Positions 5,874 to 12,733 of a stretch of DNA of 13,049 nt are shown in pieces. The position numbers and the translations under genes are program-made. This DNA comes from Candidatus Thorarchaeota archaeon (GTDB taxonomy: Archaea > Asgardarchaeota > Thorarchaeia > Thorarchaeales > Thorarchaeaceae), in assembly GCA_030638785.1 (NCBI GenBank), contig DAOWDY010000207.1:1-13049 (forward strand). The letters run 5' to 3'. The first letter of the stretch is position 1. Each line of letters starts with the position of its first letter. A model generated the notes under the pieces. It had not been told where the DNA came from. It did not search any database and saw nothing but the letters and a program-made list of their open reading frames with translations.

Positions 5874-7739
5874 TTAGATTGCGTTTCTTCTTCGGAGTAT
5901 GAATAGCACGATTACAATGACCAATCCTACTGCTCCAGCTGATATGAGGATAATCCCAAGACCCGTGATATCAGCGTCTTCGATTGGAAGTCTGGCTGTC
6001 CATGTTTCGTACTGATTCGGGAATTTATCCACCGAATTTGCAGAGCCTTCAATCTCGTATACTCCTGTTCCGTTGTAGTTACTCCACCAGTTTCCTAAGC
6101 TTTCTCCGTCATCCCAATTGTTGTTGCTGCCCCGATCATATGCATTGGCTTCATCATTCCACCCAATTGCATTGCCATATATCGTGTTGTAGGTACTACC
6201 ACCTTCTATCTCGATTCCATAAGCAGTGTTGTTTGAAATGAGATTGTTGTAAATGAAACAATAACTGGAACTACCCATTGTGAAAGCAATTCCCGTTCCG
6301 TTATTCCCATAGATCATATTCCTAGTAATTCTTGTGTTGTTTGTGAATACTAATCTGATTCCAAAGGAACCCCAGTAGTTTCCATTATCTATGATTCCAC
6401 AACCAGTAATACCACAGTTCGTTGTATAGATGAACTCAATCCCATTTTGTGAGTTGTCAGATACGCTACTCTGTTGAATTGTACAGCTGTCAGAGAACGC
6501 AAAGACAACTCCTGTAGTAGAATCACTGAAGAGACCATTCTCTACTATTACTCCTCTGCAATTTACCAAATACATTTGGAAGTAGACGATTCCACTTACT
6601 GTTTCATTCTCCAATCCGATGAAGTAACCTATTCTTTTTCCATCAGCATTCAAGTTGTTTGTTACTGTATGCAAATACTGAGAAGGGGTAAATCCCTCAA
6701 TATAGAGTCCATGTGTATTGATATGATTTGATGTCACTATGCAATTCATTGACCAAGAAATAGAAACTCCTCTATGCATTGTCAAATCGACTGTGTTATC
6801 ATCAATCTCGATGTTCTCGCTTTGGTACACTGAGATTCCCCTAAACCCTCCAGTTATTGTATTGTGAGAAATTTCGATATCGCTAGCCAGAGAAATCTCT
6901 ATGCCAACATTGTTGTCTGTTAGGTTATTTGAACTGATAACGCAGTGTGTAGTATCCCACATAGAATAAATTCCTCGGTAGCAATCGAAGATTGTATTGT
7001 GTTCGATATTCCAAAACTGCGCAAAACTGATGTCAATAGCTGGATCAAACATCATCTCTGTGCTGATATCATGGAAGGTGTTATCTGAAACTATCGTACC
7101 ATTCCCGTGAAAATAGAATGAGAATCCGCGAAAGACCATATCGAAAACTGTGTTTTCTGCGATGACGGAATCTGTCATCTGCATGAAATACCCGCCATGT
7201 GAACAATTGCTTATTGTATTCCTTAGGATATCTAGATGTGATGCGCGGCTTACACCGATCGCTGTTGAACAATTCCGAATTGTGTTATCAGAAAAACTCG
7301 TGTTCTGACAAAAGTCGATATATATCGCATCATCTAGGGAGGTGAATTCGCAATTGGAGACCTCTCCATTTGTGACATTGTCCAATAGCATACCCCATCC
7401 CCAATGTTGCAAAGTACCTCTGATACTACAATATCGAACCGCAAAATGAGCTGTCGTATTTGCAATTAGAAGCGCATAATTCTCTGAAGTTATTTCCACG
7501 TTCTCAATCTGATATGGGTCTACTTGTGTTCCACTCCCATTCCATCCATGCGAAACAAAATCCGCATTGGATGTGATATTCATTGGAGCCATTGGTGTAT
7601 AGCTCTGCGCCACTTGATATTCGATTGGCACCTCATCGTTATTCACTCCAATCTCCTCAGCAGTAACAATTGGTGTTGCTGGTGAAGATAACATTGCAAT
7701 GAATAGTATAGACATTGCTAAGACAACAAATCTTCTCAT
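5874..7739 (-). CDS. Long beta-helix surface protein B (NosD-like, C-terminal anchor)
   Basis: 621 residues from ATG 7739, which has AGGGGA upstream and starts a good signal peptide (MRRFVVLAMSILFIAML). A longer start at 7766 adds nine residues without a ribosome binding site. After the entry motif (NADFVSHGWNGSGT, DPYQIENVEI) the chain is a long right-handed parallel beta-helix with many Asn-rich turns (SDNTIRN, SHNTITGG). A NosD-type insertion follows (NADGKRIGYF, then FQMYLVNCRGVIVENG), then the closing motif GNWWSNYNGTGVYEIEG and D-KFP. A transmembrane helix (about 595-615) and RRRNAI end the protein. Many N-x-S/T sites suggest surface glycosylation. It lacks the Ig-like domain of the short proteins. 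First gene of a two-gene operon with short gene B. Function beyond surface display or carbohydrate binding is unknown. Confidence 0.88.
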   Translation of the reverse strand: MRRFVVLAMSILFIAMLSSPATPIVTAEEIGVNNDEVPIEYQVAQSYTPMAPMNITSNADFVSHGWNGSGTQVDPYQIENVEITSENYALLIANTTAHFAVRYCSIRGTLQHWGWGMLLDNVTNGEVSNCEFTSLDDAIYIDFCQNTSFSDNTIRNCSTAIGVSRASHLDILRNTISNCSHGGYFMQMTDSVIAENTVFDMVFRGFSFYFHGNGTIVSDNTFHDISTEMMFDPAIDISFAQFWNIEHNTIFDCYRGIYSMWDTTHCVISSNNLTDNNVGIEISLASDIEISHNTITGGFRGISVYQSENIEIDDNTVDLTMHRGVSISWSMNCIVTSNHINTHGLYIEGFTPSQYLHTVTNNLNADGKRIGYFIGLENETVSGIVYFQMYLVNCRGVIVENGLFSDSTTGVVFAFSDSCTIQQSSVSDNSQNGIEFIYTTNCGITGCGIIDNGNYWGSFGIRLVFTNNTRITRNMIYGNNGTGIAFTMGSSSYCFIYNNLISNNTAYGIEIEGGSTYNTIYGNAIGWNDEANAYDRGSNNNWDDGESLGNWWSNYNGTGVYEIEGSANSVDKFPNQYETWTARLPIEDADITGLGIILISAGAVGLVIVIVLFILRRRNAI

Positions 7740-7899
7740 CGAAACTTTTCCCCTATCATTGGTCATCGACCAACGCTAACCCGATACCTATGTTCTGATT
7801 TGAAAGGATATAATCTTTCACAACATCAAAAAACCATCATGCTTAATTGTATTTCACCTCTTGACCTGCGAGGCCACCACGTGATTTGAGGAACATCCA
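7740..7899. promoter_or_regulatory. Divergent promoter region of unit B
   Basis: This region lies between long gene B (minus) and the ATG of the trpS scar (plus). The A/T element at 7804-7817, read on the minus strand as AGATTATATCC, is about 65 nt before the long-gene ATG and is a plausible TATA box. On the plus strand, GCTTAATTG at 7841-7849 sits 59 nt before the scar ATG, as in the intact trpS, and TTGAGGAAC provides a ribosome binding site. Confidence 0.5.
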
Positions 7900-7944
7900 A
7901 TGTCTAAAGACAACGAGGAAATGGTCGTGACTCCCTGGGAAGTA
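7835..7944 (+). pseudogene. trpS 5' fragment, scar of tandem duplication (unit B)
   Basis: A gap-free copy of the trpS leader and first 15 codons. It encodes exactly the TrpRS start MSKDNEEMVVTPWEV. The fourteen codons before the junction codon differ from the intact gene at five third positions, all silent. After the fifteenth codon it continues into the 3' flank of short gene A instead of trpS. The junction sequence is the same as at 4638. Confidence 0.88.
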
Positions 7945-8136
7945 ACTCTTTGTACAAAAAAGGTGGGTTATGAGCTTCGACGAGGCCGAAGAATTTTTTC
8001 CCATATTACTACCACAACAAGAATCACGCTAATTCCTACACCAGTCAATAGTATCGAAAAAATATCAGAAGCGGGAATATCTCGCAGTATCTGTACTTCC
8101 AATACAAATGTTGCTTCATTACCAGCTCCATCTTGA
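7900..8136 (+). CDS. Chimeric small ORF: trpS start fused to antisense of short gene A
   Basis: A 78-codon frame starts at the trpS-derived ATG, which keeps the GAGGAAC ribosome binding site. Residues 1-15 equal the TrpRS N-terminus. The remainder is antisense to the C-terminal anchor of short protein A and is basic, then Thr-rich. The second chimeric frame, at 4596, is the same for residues 5-46 and then diverges. Promoter-like leader sequence is retained, so transcription into the short gene in antisense is plausible. Whether a protein is made cannot be told from sequence; no domain is recognised. Confidence 0.3.
   Translation: MSKDNEEMVVTPWEVTLCTKKVGYELRRGRRIFSHITTTTRITLIPTPVNSIEKISEAGISRSICTSNTNVASLPAPS
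7915..8038. repeat. 124-bp perfect direct repeat, copy 2
   Basis: Identical to 4611-4734. It covers part of the trpS scar, the junction, the T6 stretch, the stop codon and the anchor-coding end of short gene A. Identity ends inside the transmembrane codons, where the two short genes diverge sharply. Confidence 0.9.
7956..7961 (-). terminator. Possible oligo-T terminator after short gene A
   Basis: TTTTTT on the minus strand about 7 nt beyond the stop of short gene A, at the same place as after short gene B. It could end the long-short operon transcript. Confidence 0.35.
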
Positions 8137-9152
8137 AGTGCGATTGTGACATTGTAGGTACCTATGTCAAAACCATTCAGATCAATGTCAATCGTCCTCT
8201 CAATATAGTATCCGTCATCAATTCTCTCCTCATCAATGTATATTTCATAAGTCAAAGGATAATCCTCAACGAATGTCAGATTGAATAATGGTGAGTTATG
8301 AAATAGGGTGATAGCTTCCTGATTAAGTAGAGCGGGTTCATCTCTATCTTGTAATTGAACGGGAAACTCATCAGTTGCATTTGCTTCACCATCTATGGAG
8401 TAATCTCCGAAGCCTGTATAATCCGAATAATGGTTTCCTGACCAGAAATTCGACTCCCCTCTATCAATTGCATTTGCTTCTCCAAAAAGAGCCATCTGAG
8501 GATCATTCCATCCAAGGATGTTATCAGTAATCGTATTGTTATATGATCCATATGATAGTACTAGCCCTTCTCGTGAGTTTGAATAAATTCGATTCTCAGA
8601 AATAGTTGAGTAATGAGCATTATCAACTTCCATTCCGTAATTGTTGGCGACAATATCATTTTGCATGTAACTAGAATTGTAGCATGAGGAAGATCGTAAC
8701 CCCTGATTTGTAGAGACAATGTGATTATTCGAGATAGTCACATTCACGGAATTCCAAATTTCGATTCCGGTATCTCCATCAACTATCCAGCAATTCGATA
8801 TTACCGCATTCTGTACAAATCGAAATGAGAGAGCTGTTCCATAGTCACCTGTTTCAAACCAGCAGTTCCTAATAATGAAATGTGAATCAATATCTTCAAT
8901 TTCGATGCAGGTCGAAGAGTGCGATATGATAATCCCTTCAAGAATGAATGGGTTATCTGGCGTTCCCTCTCCTTCAAAACCATATGTAACAAAATCTGAA
9001 TCGTCAGTGATAATAAGTGGGAGATGCGTTTCATATGAATCTTGAAGTACCTTAAACCCCTGATGAGAAGGTATAGCACTTACAGAAGACACCAGTAATG
9101 AGCAAGTTATGATCATCACTAGTGTCAATGCTACGTGAGAAATGAAACGCAT
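7968..9152 (-). CDS. Short beta-helix surface protein A (NosD-like, Ig-like domain, C-terminal anchor)
   Basis: A 394-residue secreted protein with signal peptide (MRFISHVALTLVMIITCSLL), entry motif (DDSDFVTYGFEGEGT, NPFILEG), beta-helix rungs with Asn-rich turns (SNNHIVSTN, SENRIYSNS, DNILGWN) and the closing segment NFWSGNHYSDYTGFGDYSI. An Ig-like domain (about 270-350; LTFVEDYPLTYEIYIDEE, DGAGN) precedes one transmembrane helix and the tail RPRRSS. It is probably displayed on the cell surface. The ATG at 9152 has GGGAGG about 8 nt upstream. It is 30 nt downstream of long gene A and forms an operon with it. It is the most divergent of the three short paralogues, except that its last 22 residues equal those of protein B. 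Confidence 0.88.
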   Translation of the reverse strand: MRFISHVALTLVMIITCSLLVSSVSAIPSHQGFKVLQDSYETHLPLIITDDSDFVTYGFEGEGTPDNPFILEGIIISHSSTCIEIEDIDSHFIIRNCWFETGDYGTALSFRFVQNAVISNCWIVDGDTGIEIWNSVNVTISNNHIVSTNQGLRSSSCYNSSYMQNDIVANNYGMEVDNAHYSTISENRIYSNSREGLVLSYGSYNNTITDNILGWNDPQMALFGEANAIDRGESNFWSGNHYSDYTGFGDYSIDGEANATDEFPVQLQDRDEPALLNQEAITLFHNSPLFNLTFVEDYPLTYEIYIDEERIDDGYYIERTIDIDLNGFDIGTYNVTIALQDGAGNEATFVLEVQILRDIPASDIFSILLTGVGISVILVVVVIWEKILRPRRSS

Positions 9153-9182
9153 TTTCCTTTCCTCCCTACTACAATCTATGTC

Positions 9183-11027
9183 CTATAGGATTTGTTTTTT
9201 CTTCATTACGACAAGGATTACAACAAGTATAGCTACAACAGCTAGCCCAGAGATAATGAGAATCTCCACTCCAATCTGTCCTGATTGTAGAGGTAGCACC
9301 ATTGACCAAGTATGATATTCCTGTGGATAGTTATCCTGACTGTTTGATCTTCCTTCAATTTCATATACATCTGAATCTGTGCTGTTGTAGTTGCTCCACC
9401 AGTTACCTAATGAAATGCCGTCGTCCCAGGAATTGTATATACCAGCATCCTCAGCATTTCTATATTCATTCCATCCAATAGCATTCCCATATATCAGATT
9501 GTCATTAGAACCAGGGCTCAATTCTATTCCCATGCGTGAGTTGTTAGTAACCAAGTTGTTGTATATGTACGAAAAGGTGGATGAATGTAAATCAATTCCA
9601 GAACCATTGTTCATGTAAATCATATTGTTGACAATACTGGTCCCGTTCGACGAATAAAGTGAAATACCACCTCTTGCGTAGAATGTGTAACCATTTTGGA
9701 AAATACTACAATCCGATACCATACAGTCTTCGGTGTAATACATTGAAACTCCACCCATACTGTTGTTTGAAATAACTGAATTACTCACTTCACACTCGGT
9801 AGAAAATACCAAGGTGATTCCAATTGCACCGTTTTCAAGATTCTGATTTTCAATTGTTACTCGAGTACAATTGATTACAAAGAGCTGTCCATATTGAGCA
9901 TCAGAAATCTCAAGATCTTCCTCATCAATGAGAAAACCAATGGGCTCTCCTTCAACTGTGTTCCCAGTCACCTCATGTCTAAAGTGCGATGGTGAATTTC
10001 CATCTATTTCAAGACCCCCAAAGGAAAGTTGGTTATCTGTTATGGTCATATGAAGACTATCCCGGATTGAAATTCCTTCATAATTAGAGTCAATCACATT
10101 CGATTGGATCTCAACATTATCGGACTCCCACAATATGATACCAAAGCTGGAATTCGTAATATCGTTATCAAGGATAATCATATCTTCAACATAACCAAAA
10201 TATATGCCTTGAGAACAATCTGAAATTTCGTTTCCGGTGATATTACATGACTCTGCTTGCCAAAAATCCGATGAAATTCCTCTTGGTGAATCGTGAATGA
10301 CATTATTCAAGATAAGCCATCCATCACCCGCAATAGATAGGGCGCCAAACCCTCCCCATACATCAATTACATTGTAGATTTCATTATCTGAAAATATAGA
10401 ACCTGTACCCCAACCTCCTAATTCCACACCAAACCATGTACAATCATGTACAATATTTGAAGTGATTGAAGAATCGAATACAAAAGAAAGAGATATCCCC
10501 CTAGTTACATTCTCTACTTGATTTGATACTATTTCCAATCTATAAGTTAAGAAACAGTGTATGCCTTCCGATACATTTCGCATTGTATTTGTTTGAATTG
10601 TGGTATCATTGCAACGGTACACAACTATAGAGGTATATAATGCCTCAAATTCGCATGACTGAACATTCCCATTAGTTACATTTTCCATTGTAATTGCAGT
10701 ACCATCATATATGCTTCCTGAGGTAAAGTAGCAGTTCTCAATAGAGAAATATGCAGTTGTATTTTCAATTCTAACTGGATAAGATGTATCAAACGATAAT
10801 CCTGAAATTGAATAAGGGTCACCTGCAGTGCCAGACCCGTTCCAACTATTCGCTGCGAAATCAGCATTGGATGAAATATTCATTGCAGAATGTGGTGTAT
10901 AAGCTAGCTCAAGTTGAATCTCAAGGGGTTCTATGGATTGTGTAACTACGTGATTTTGAGTGGTAAAGACCACTGATTGCAAAATTAGAATTGTTGCTAG
11001 CAATACTGCTATCTTAGATATTCTCAT
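9183..11027 (-). CDS. Long beta-helix surface protein A (NosD-like, C-terminal anchor)
   Basis: 614 residues from ATG 11027, chosen because of a strong AGGAGGAG ribosome binding site and a typical signal peptide (MRISKIAVLLATILIL). The open frame reaches back to 11240, but that stretch overlaps trpS and its promoter. The entry motif (NADFAANSWNGSGT, DPYSISG) is followed by a long parallel beta-helix with N-x-I/V turns (TGNEISDCSQGI, DNDITNSSFGI). Then come the NosD-type insertion (GEPIGFL, GQLFVINCTRVTIENQN) and the closing GNWWSNYNSTDSDVYEIEG. A transmembrane helix (about 587-609) and the tail MKKKQIL end the protein. Likely glycosylated and surface-anchored. It is divergent from trpS, with a 160-base shared control region, and cotranscribed with short gene A. 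Paralogue of long B in the same array. Confidence 0.88.
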   Translation of the reverse strand: MRISKIAVLLATILILQSVVFTTQNHVVTQSIEPLEIQLELAYTPHSAMNISSNADFAANSWNGSGTAGDPYSISGLSFDTSYPVRIENTTAYFSIENCYFTSGSIYDGTAITMENVTNGNVQSCEFEALYTSIVVYRCNDTTIQTNTMRNVSEGIHCFLTYRLEIVSNQVENVTRGISLSFVFDSSITSNIVHDCTWFGVELGGWGTGSIFSDNEIYNVIDVWGGFGALSIAGDGWLILNNVIHDSPRGISSDFWQAESCNITGNEISDCSQGIYFGYVEDMIILDNDITNSSFGIILWESDNVEIQSNVIDSNYEGISIRDSLHMTITDNQLSFGGLEIDGNSPSHFRHEVTGNTVEGEPIGFLIDEEDLEISDAQYGQLFVINCTRVTIENQNLENGAIGITLVFSTECEVSNSVISNNSMGGVSMYYTEDCMVSDCSIFQNGYTFYARGGISLYSSNGTSIVNNMIYMNNGSGIDLHSSTFSYIYNNLVTNNSRMGIELSPGSNDNLIYGNAIGWNEYRNAEDAGIYNSWDDGISLGNWWSNYNSTDSDVYEIEGRSNSQDNYPQEYHTWSMVLPLQSGQIGVEILIISGLAVVAILVVILVVMKKKQIL

Positions 11028-11187
11028 GAAAACTCCTCCTTCTTCCACTATTGATTTAGTGGTGCGCCTCTTGAAACATGTATCCGTTGAATTCAAAGCA
11101 TATAAGGATTGCAAAATTCGACCATCACGCTTAATTGGATTCCAAATCTTGACCTCCAAGACCACCCCGTGAATAGAGGAACATCCA
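11028..11187. promoter_or_regulatory. Bidirectional promoter between trpS and long gene A
   Basis: The 160-base region must start trpS on the plus strand and the long-short operon on the minus strand. The element CATATAAGG at 11099-11107 reads CCTTATATG on the minus strand, about 75 nt before the long-gene ATG. For trpS, GCTTAATTG at 11129-11137 lies 59 nt before the ATG and is preserved at that distance in both duplicated scars, so it may be the trpS TATA-like element. AGAGGAAC is the trpS ribosome binding site. Assignments are by position and conservation only. Confidence 0.5.
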
Positions 11188-12336
11188 ATGTCCAAAGACA
11201 ATGAGGAAATGGTCGTTACGCCTTGGGAAGTTCGGGGCAAACTCGACTATGATAGACTCATCGAAGAGTTTGGCACTCAGAGAATCGATGAGAAACTCCT
11301 GAAGAGGATCTACAAGATCACTGGAGAGAAACATGTCATGCTGGAGCGTGAGCTATTCTTCTCTCATAGAGACCTTGACTGGGTTCTCGACGAATATGAA
11401 AAAGGAAACAAATTCGTAATCTACACTGGCAGAGGTCCAAGTGGCAATGTCCACATCGGTCATCTAGTTCCATGGATATTCACTAAATGGTGGCAGGAGA
11501 AGTTTGATACGCGCCTATACTTCCAGCTCACTAATGATGAGAAATTCTGGTTTGAACAAGATCTCTCCTACGATGAGGTCAAGAAACATACGTATGAAAA
11601 TACACTGGATGTCATCGCTACCGGTGTAGAACCTGAGAATACCTTCATCATTAATGACATCGAGCACATTGATCTATTGTATGAGCTTGCAGTTCAGGTT
11701 GCTAAGAAGATCACATTCTCAACGGCAAAAGCAGTGTTTGGGTTCGAGAACAGCATGAACATCGGAGGTATCTTCTACCCGTCGATGCAAGCAGTCCCAG
11801 CATTCCTCCACTCGTGGATATATGGAGAGAAAACTCCCTGTATCATTCCATGTGCTATAGATCAAGACCCACACTGGAGAGTCACTCGTGACGTAGCAGA
11901 GAAACTCGGATACTACAAACCAGCTTCAATCCAGAACAAGTTCCTTCCGGGGTTGCAGGAAGGTGGCAAGATGTCATCTTCGAGTCCAATGTCTGCACTC
12001 TACACAACGGATACGACCAAGGTAGCTCGAAAGAAAGTAATGGCTGCTTTCACAGGCGGAAGGGAAACTGCAGAAGAGCAACGAAAGTTGGGAGCTAATC
12101 CAGATATCTGCTCAGTCTTCATGTACTATGATATGCTCTTTATGCCAGACGATAAGGAACTTGCAGATATTGAGCAGAAGTGCAGATCTGGAGAGATACT
12201 CTGTGGAGAATGTAAGCAGATTCTGGCTCCTCGAGTGATTGACTTTCTTGAGAAACATCAGGAGAAACGAGAAGAGGCAAAGGAGAGAATCCACGAATTC
12301 TCAGCTTCACGATTACGTGACGATATTAGAAGATGA
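11188..12336 (+). CDS. trpS: Tryptophanyl-tRNA synthetase, archaeal/eukaryotic type
   Basis: A 382-residue class I aminoacyl-tRNA synthetase that charges tRNA-Trp with tryptophan at the expense of ATP. The nucleotide-binding signatures are both present: GNVHIGH with HIGH at 89-92, and GGKMSSSS with KMSSS at 261-265. TPW-V-G-DYD near residues 11-22, YTGRGPSG (79-86) and AIDQDPHWRVTRDVA (223-237) are typical of archaeal and eukaryotic TrpRS. The C-terminal region carries CRSGEILCGECKQIL as in archaeal relatives. Length is usual for archaea. ATG 11188 has AGAGGAAC as ribosome binding site. The gene stands alone on this strand and ends in a hairpin. Its leader and first 15 codons occur twice more in the window as duplication scars, but the gene itself is complete and shows no damage. 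Confidence 0.97.
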   Translation: MSKDNEEMVVTPWEVRGKLDYDRLIEEFGTQRIDEKLLKRIYKITGEKHVMLERELFFSHRDLDWVLDEYEKGNKFVIYTGRGPSGNVHIGHLVPWIFTKWWQEKFDTRLYFQLTNDEKFWFEQDLSYDEVKKHTYENTLDVIATGVEPENTFIINDIEHIDLLYELAVQVAKKITFSTAKAVFGFENSMNIGGIFYPSMQAVPAFLHSWIYGEKTPCIIPCAIDQDPHWRVTRDVAEKLGYYKPASIQNKFLPGLQEGGKMSSSSPMSALYTTDTTKVARKKVMAAFTGGRETAEEQRKLGANPDICSVFMYYDMLFMPDDKELADIEQKCRSGEILCGECKQILAPRVIDFLEKHQEKREEAKERIHEFSASRLRDDIRR

Positions 12337-12358
12337 GCTGAATGCTCATCTCCTTTTT
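12331..12358 (+). terminator. Hairpin terminator of trpS
   Basis: AGATGAGC at 12331-12338 and GCTCATCT at 12344-12351 form a perfect 8-bp stem with a 5-nt loop, followed by CCTTTTTC. The stem overlaps the trpS stop codon. It may also limit read-through from the convergent RAM gene. Confidence 0.65.
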
Positions 12359-12380
12359 CTAATCTTCTCCCAATGTTTAC

Positions 12381-12602
12381 CTAAATTCCCATGCAGGTTT
12401 CAGTACTAGTGATGCCGTCAATTTCATGAACGGTATTCACAAAACGTCTGAAATCCTTCTTTTTGGGAATATCAGCAAGACCGACTACATCGTAGGGACC
12501 AGTTACGATGAGTACTTTTTCGACTTCTACAAGTTTCTCTAAAGCTTTAGCTACTCTTTCAGAAGCTCCGACTTTCACCTTGACTAAGACAATTGTGTCC
12601 AC
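12381..12602 (-). CDS. Stand-alone RAM (Lrp/AsnC ligand-binding) domain protein
   Basis: A 73-residue protein that is only the effector-binding domain of Lrp/AsnC regulators, without a DNA-binding helix-turn-helix. The beta-alpha-beta-beta-alpha-beta order is clear: strand DTIVLVKVKVG, helix ASERVAKALEKL, strand VEKVLIVTGPYDVVGLADI, helix DFRRFVNTVHEI, strand GITSTETCMGI. Such proteins oligomerise and bind amino acids or partner regulators; the ligand here is unknown. The start is uncertain. An ATG at 12620 lies six codons earlier but has no ribosome binding site, and a perfect GGAGGT at 12618-12613 lies on top of it. This favours GTG at 12602 (10 nt spacing) or TTG at 12605. It is convergent with trpS and divergent from the gene at 12734. 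Confidence 0.8.
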   Translation of the reverse strand: MDTIVLVKVKVGASERVAKALEKLVEVEKVLIVTGPYDVVGLADIPKKKDFRRFVNTVHEIDGITSTETCMGI

Positions 12603-12620
12603 CAATGATGTGACCTCCAT

Positions 12621-12733
12621 TTGGATGAAACTCTTACATTAGGGAATTTACACTGAAAAGTCTAACTAAATCATGCGCAGGATTCAAATCCTTCTATTTT
12701 CTTACAAGTGTAAGCACAAGAAGGAAAGGACCA
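12621..12733. promoter_or_regulatory. Divergent promoter region with an inverted repeat
   Basis: This gap separates the RAM gene (minus) and the gene at 12734 (plus). CTTACA-AG-TGTAAG at 12701-12714 is a 6-bp inverted repeat. Related half-sites CTTACA (12633-12638) and TTTACAC (12647-12653) occur nearer the RAM gene. These could be operators, but no regulator is known. No TATA element is certain. Confidence 0.35.

Larger units (their letters stand above)
4638..7941. repeat. Tandem array unit B (long and short genes plus trpS scar)
   Basis: This complete array unit is about 3.3 kb: short gene B, long gene B and a copy of the trpS leader with 15 codons. Gene order, strand and spacing match unit A (7942-11231). 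The trpS-type ATGs at 4596, 7900 and 11188 are 3304 and 3288 bases apart, giving the period of the array. Confidence 0.85.
7942..11231. repeat. Tandem array unit A (long and short genes plus intact trpS start)
   Basis: The rightmost unit is about 3.29 kb: short gene A, long gene A and the leader and first 15 codons of the functional trpS. The right breakpoint of the duplicated segment corresponds to the GTT codon at 11230-11232, where trpS continues normally. It is therefore the unit still in its native context on the trpS side. Confidence 0.85.

Noticed and set aside
11123..11187. T-box or tryptophan attenuator in the trpS leader
   Set aside because: The conserved leader is short, has no extended stem-loop series or Trp-rich leader peptide, and T-boxes are not expected in archaea.
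3185..11231. Mobile element as the cause of the repeats
   Set aside because: There is no transposase or integrase gene, no terminal inverted repeat and no target-site duplication. The breakpoints fit tandem duplication by recombination.
11028..11240. Upstream extension of the long gene A frame to 11240
   Set aside because: It would overlap the trpS start and promoter antisense. The ATG at 11027 has a strong ribosome binding site and begins a signal peptide.
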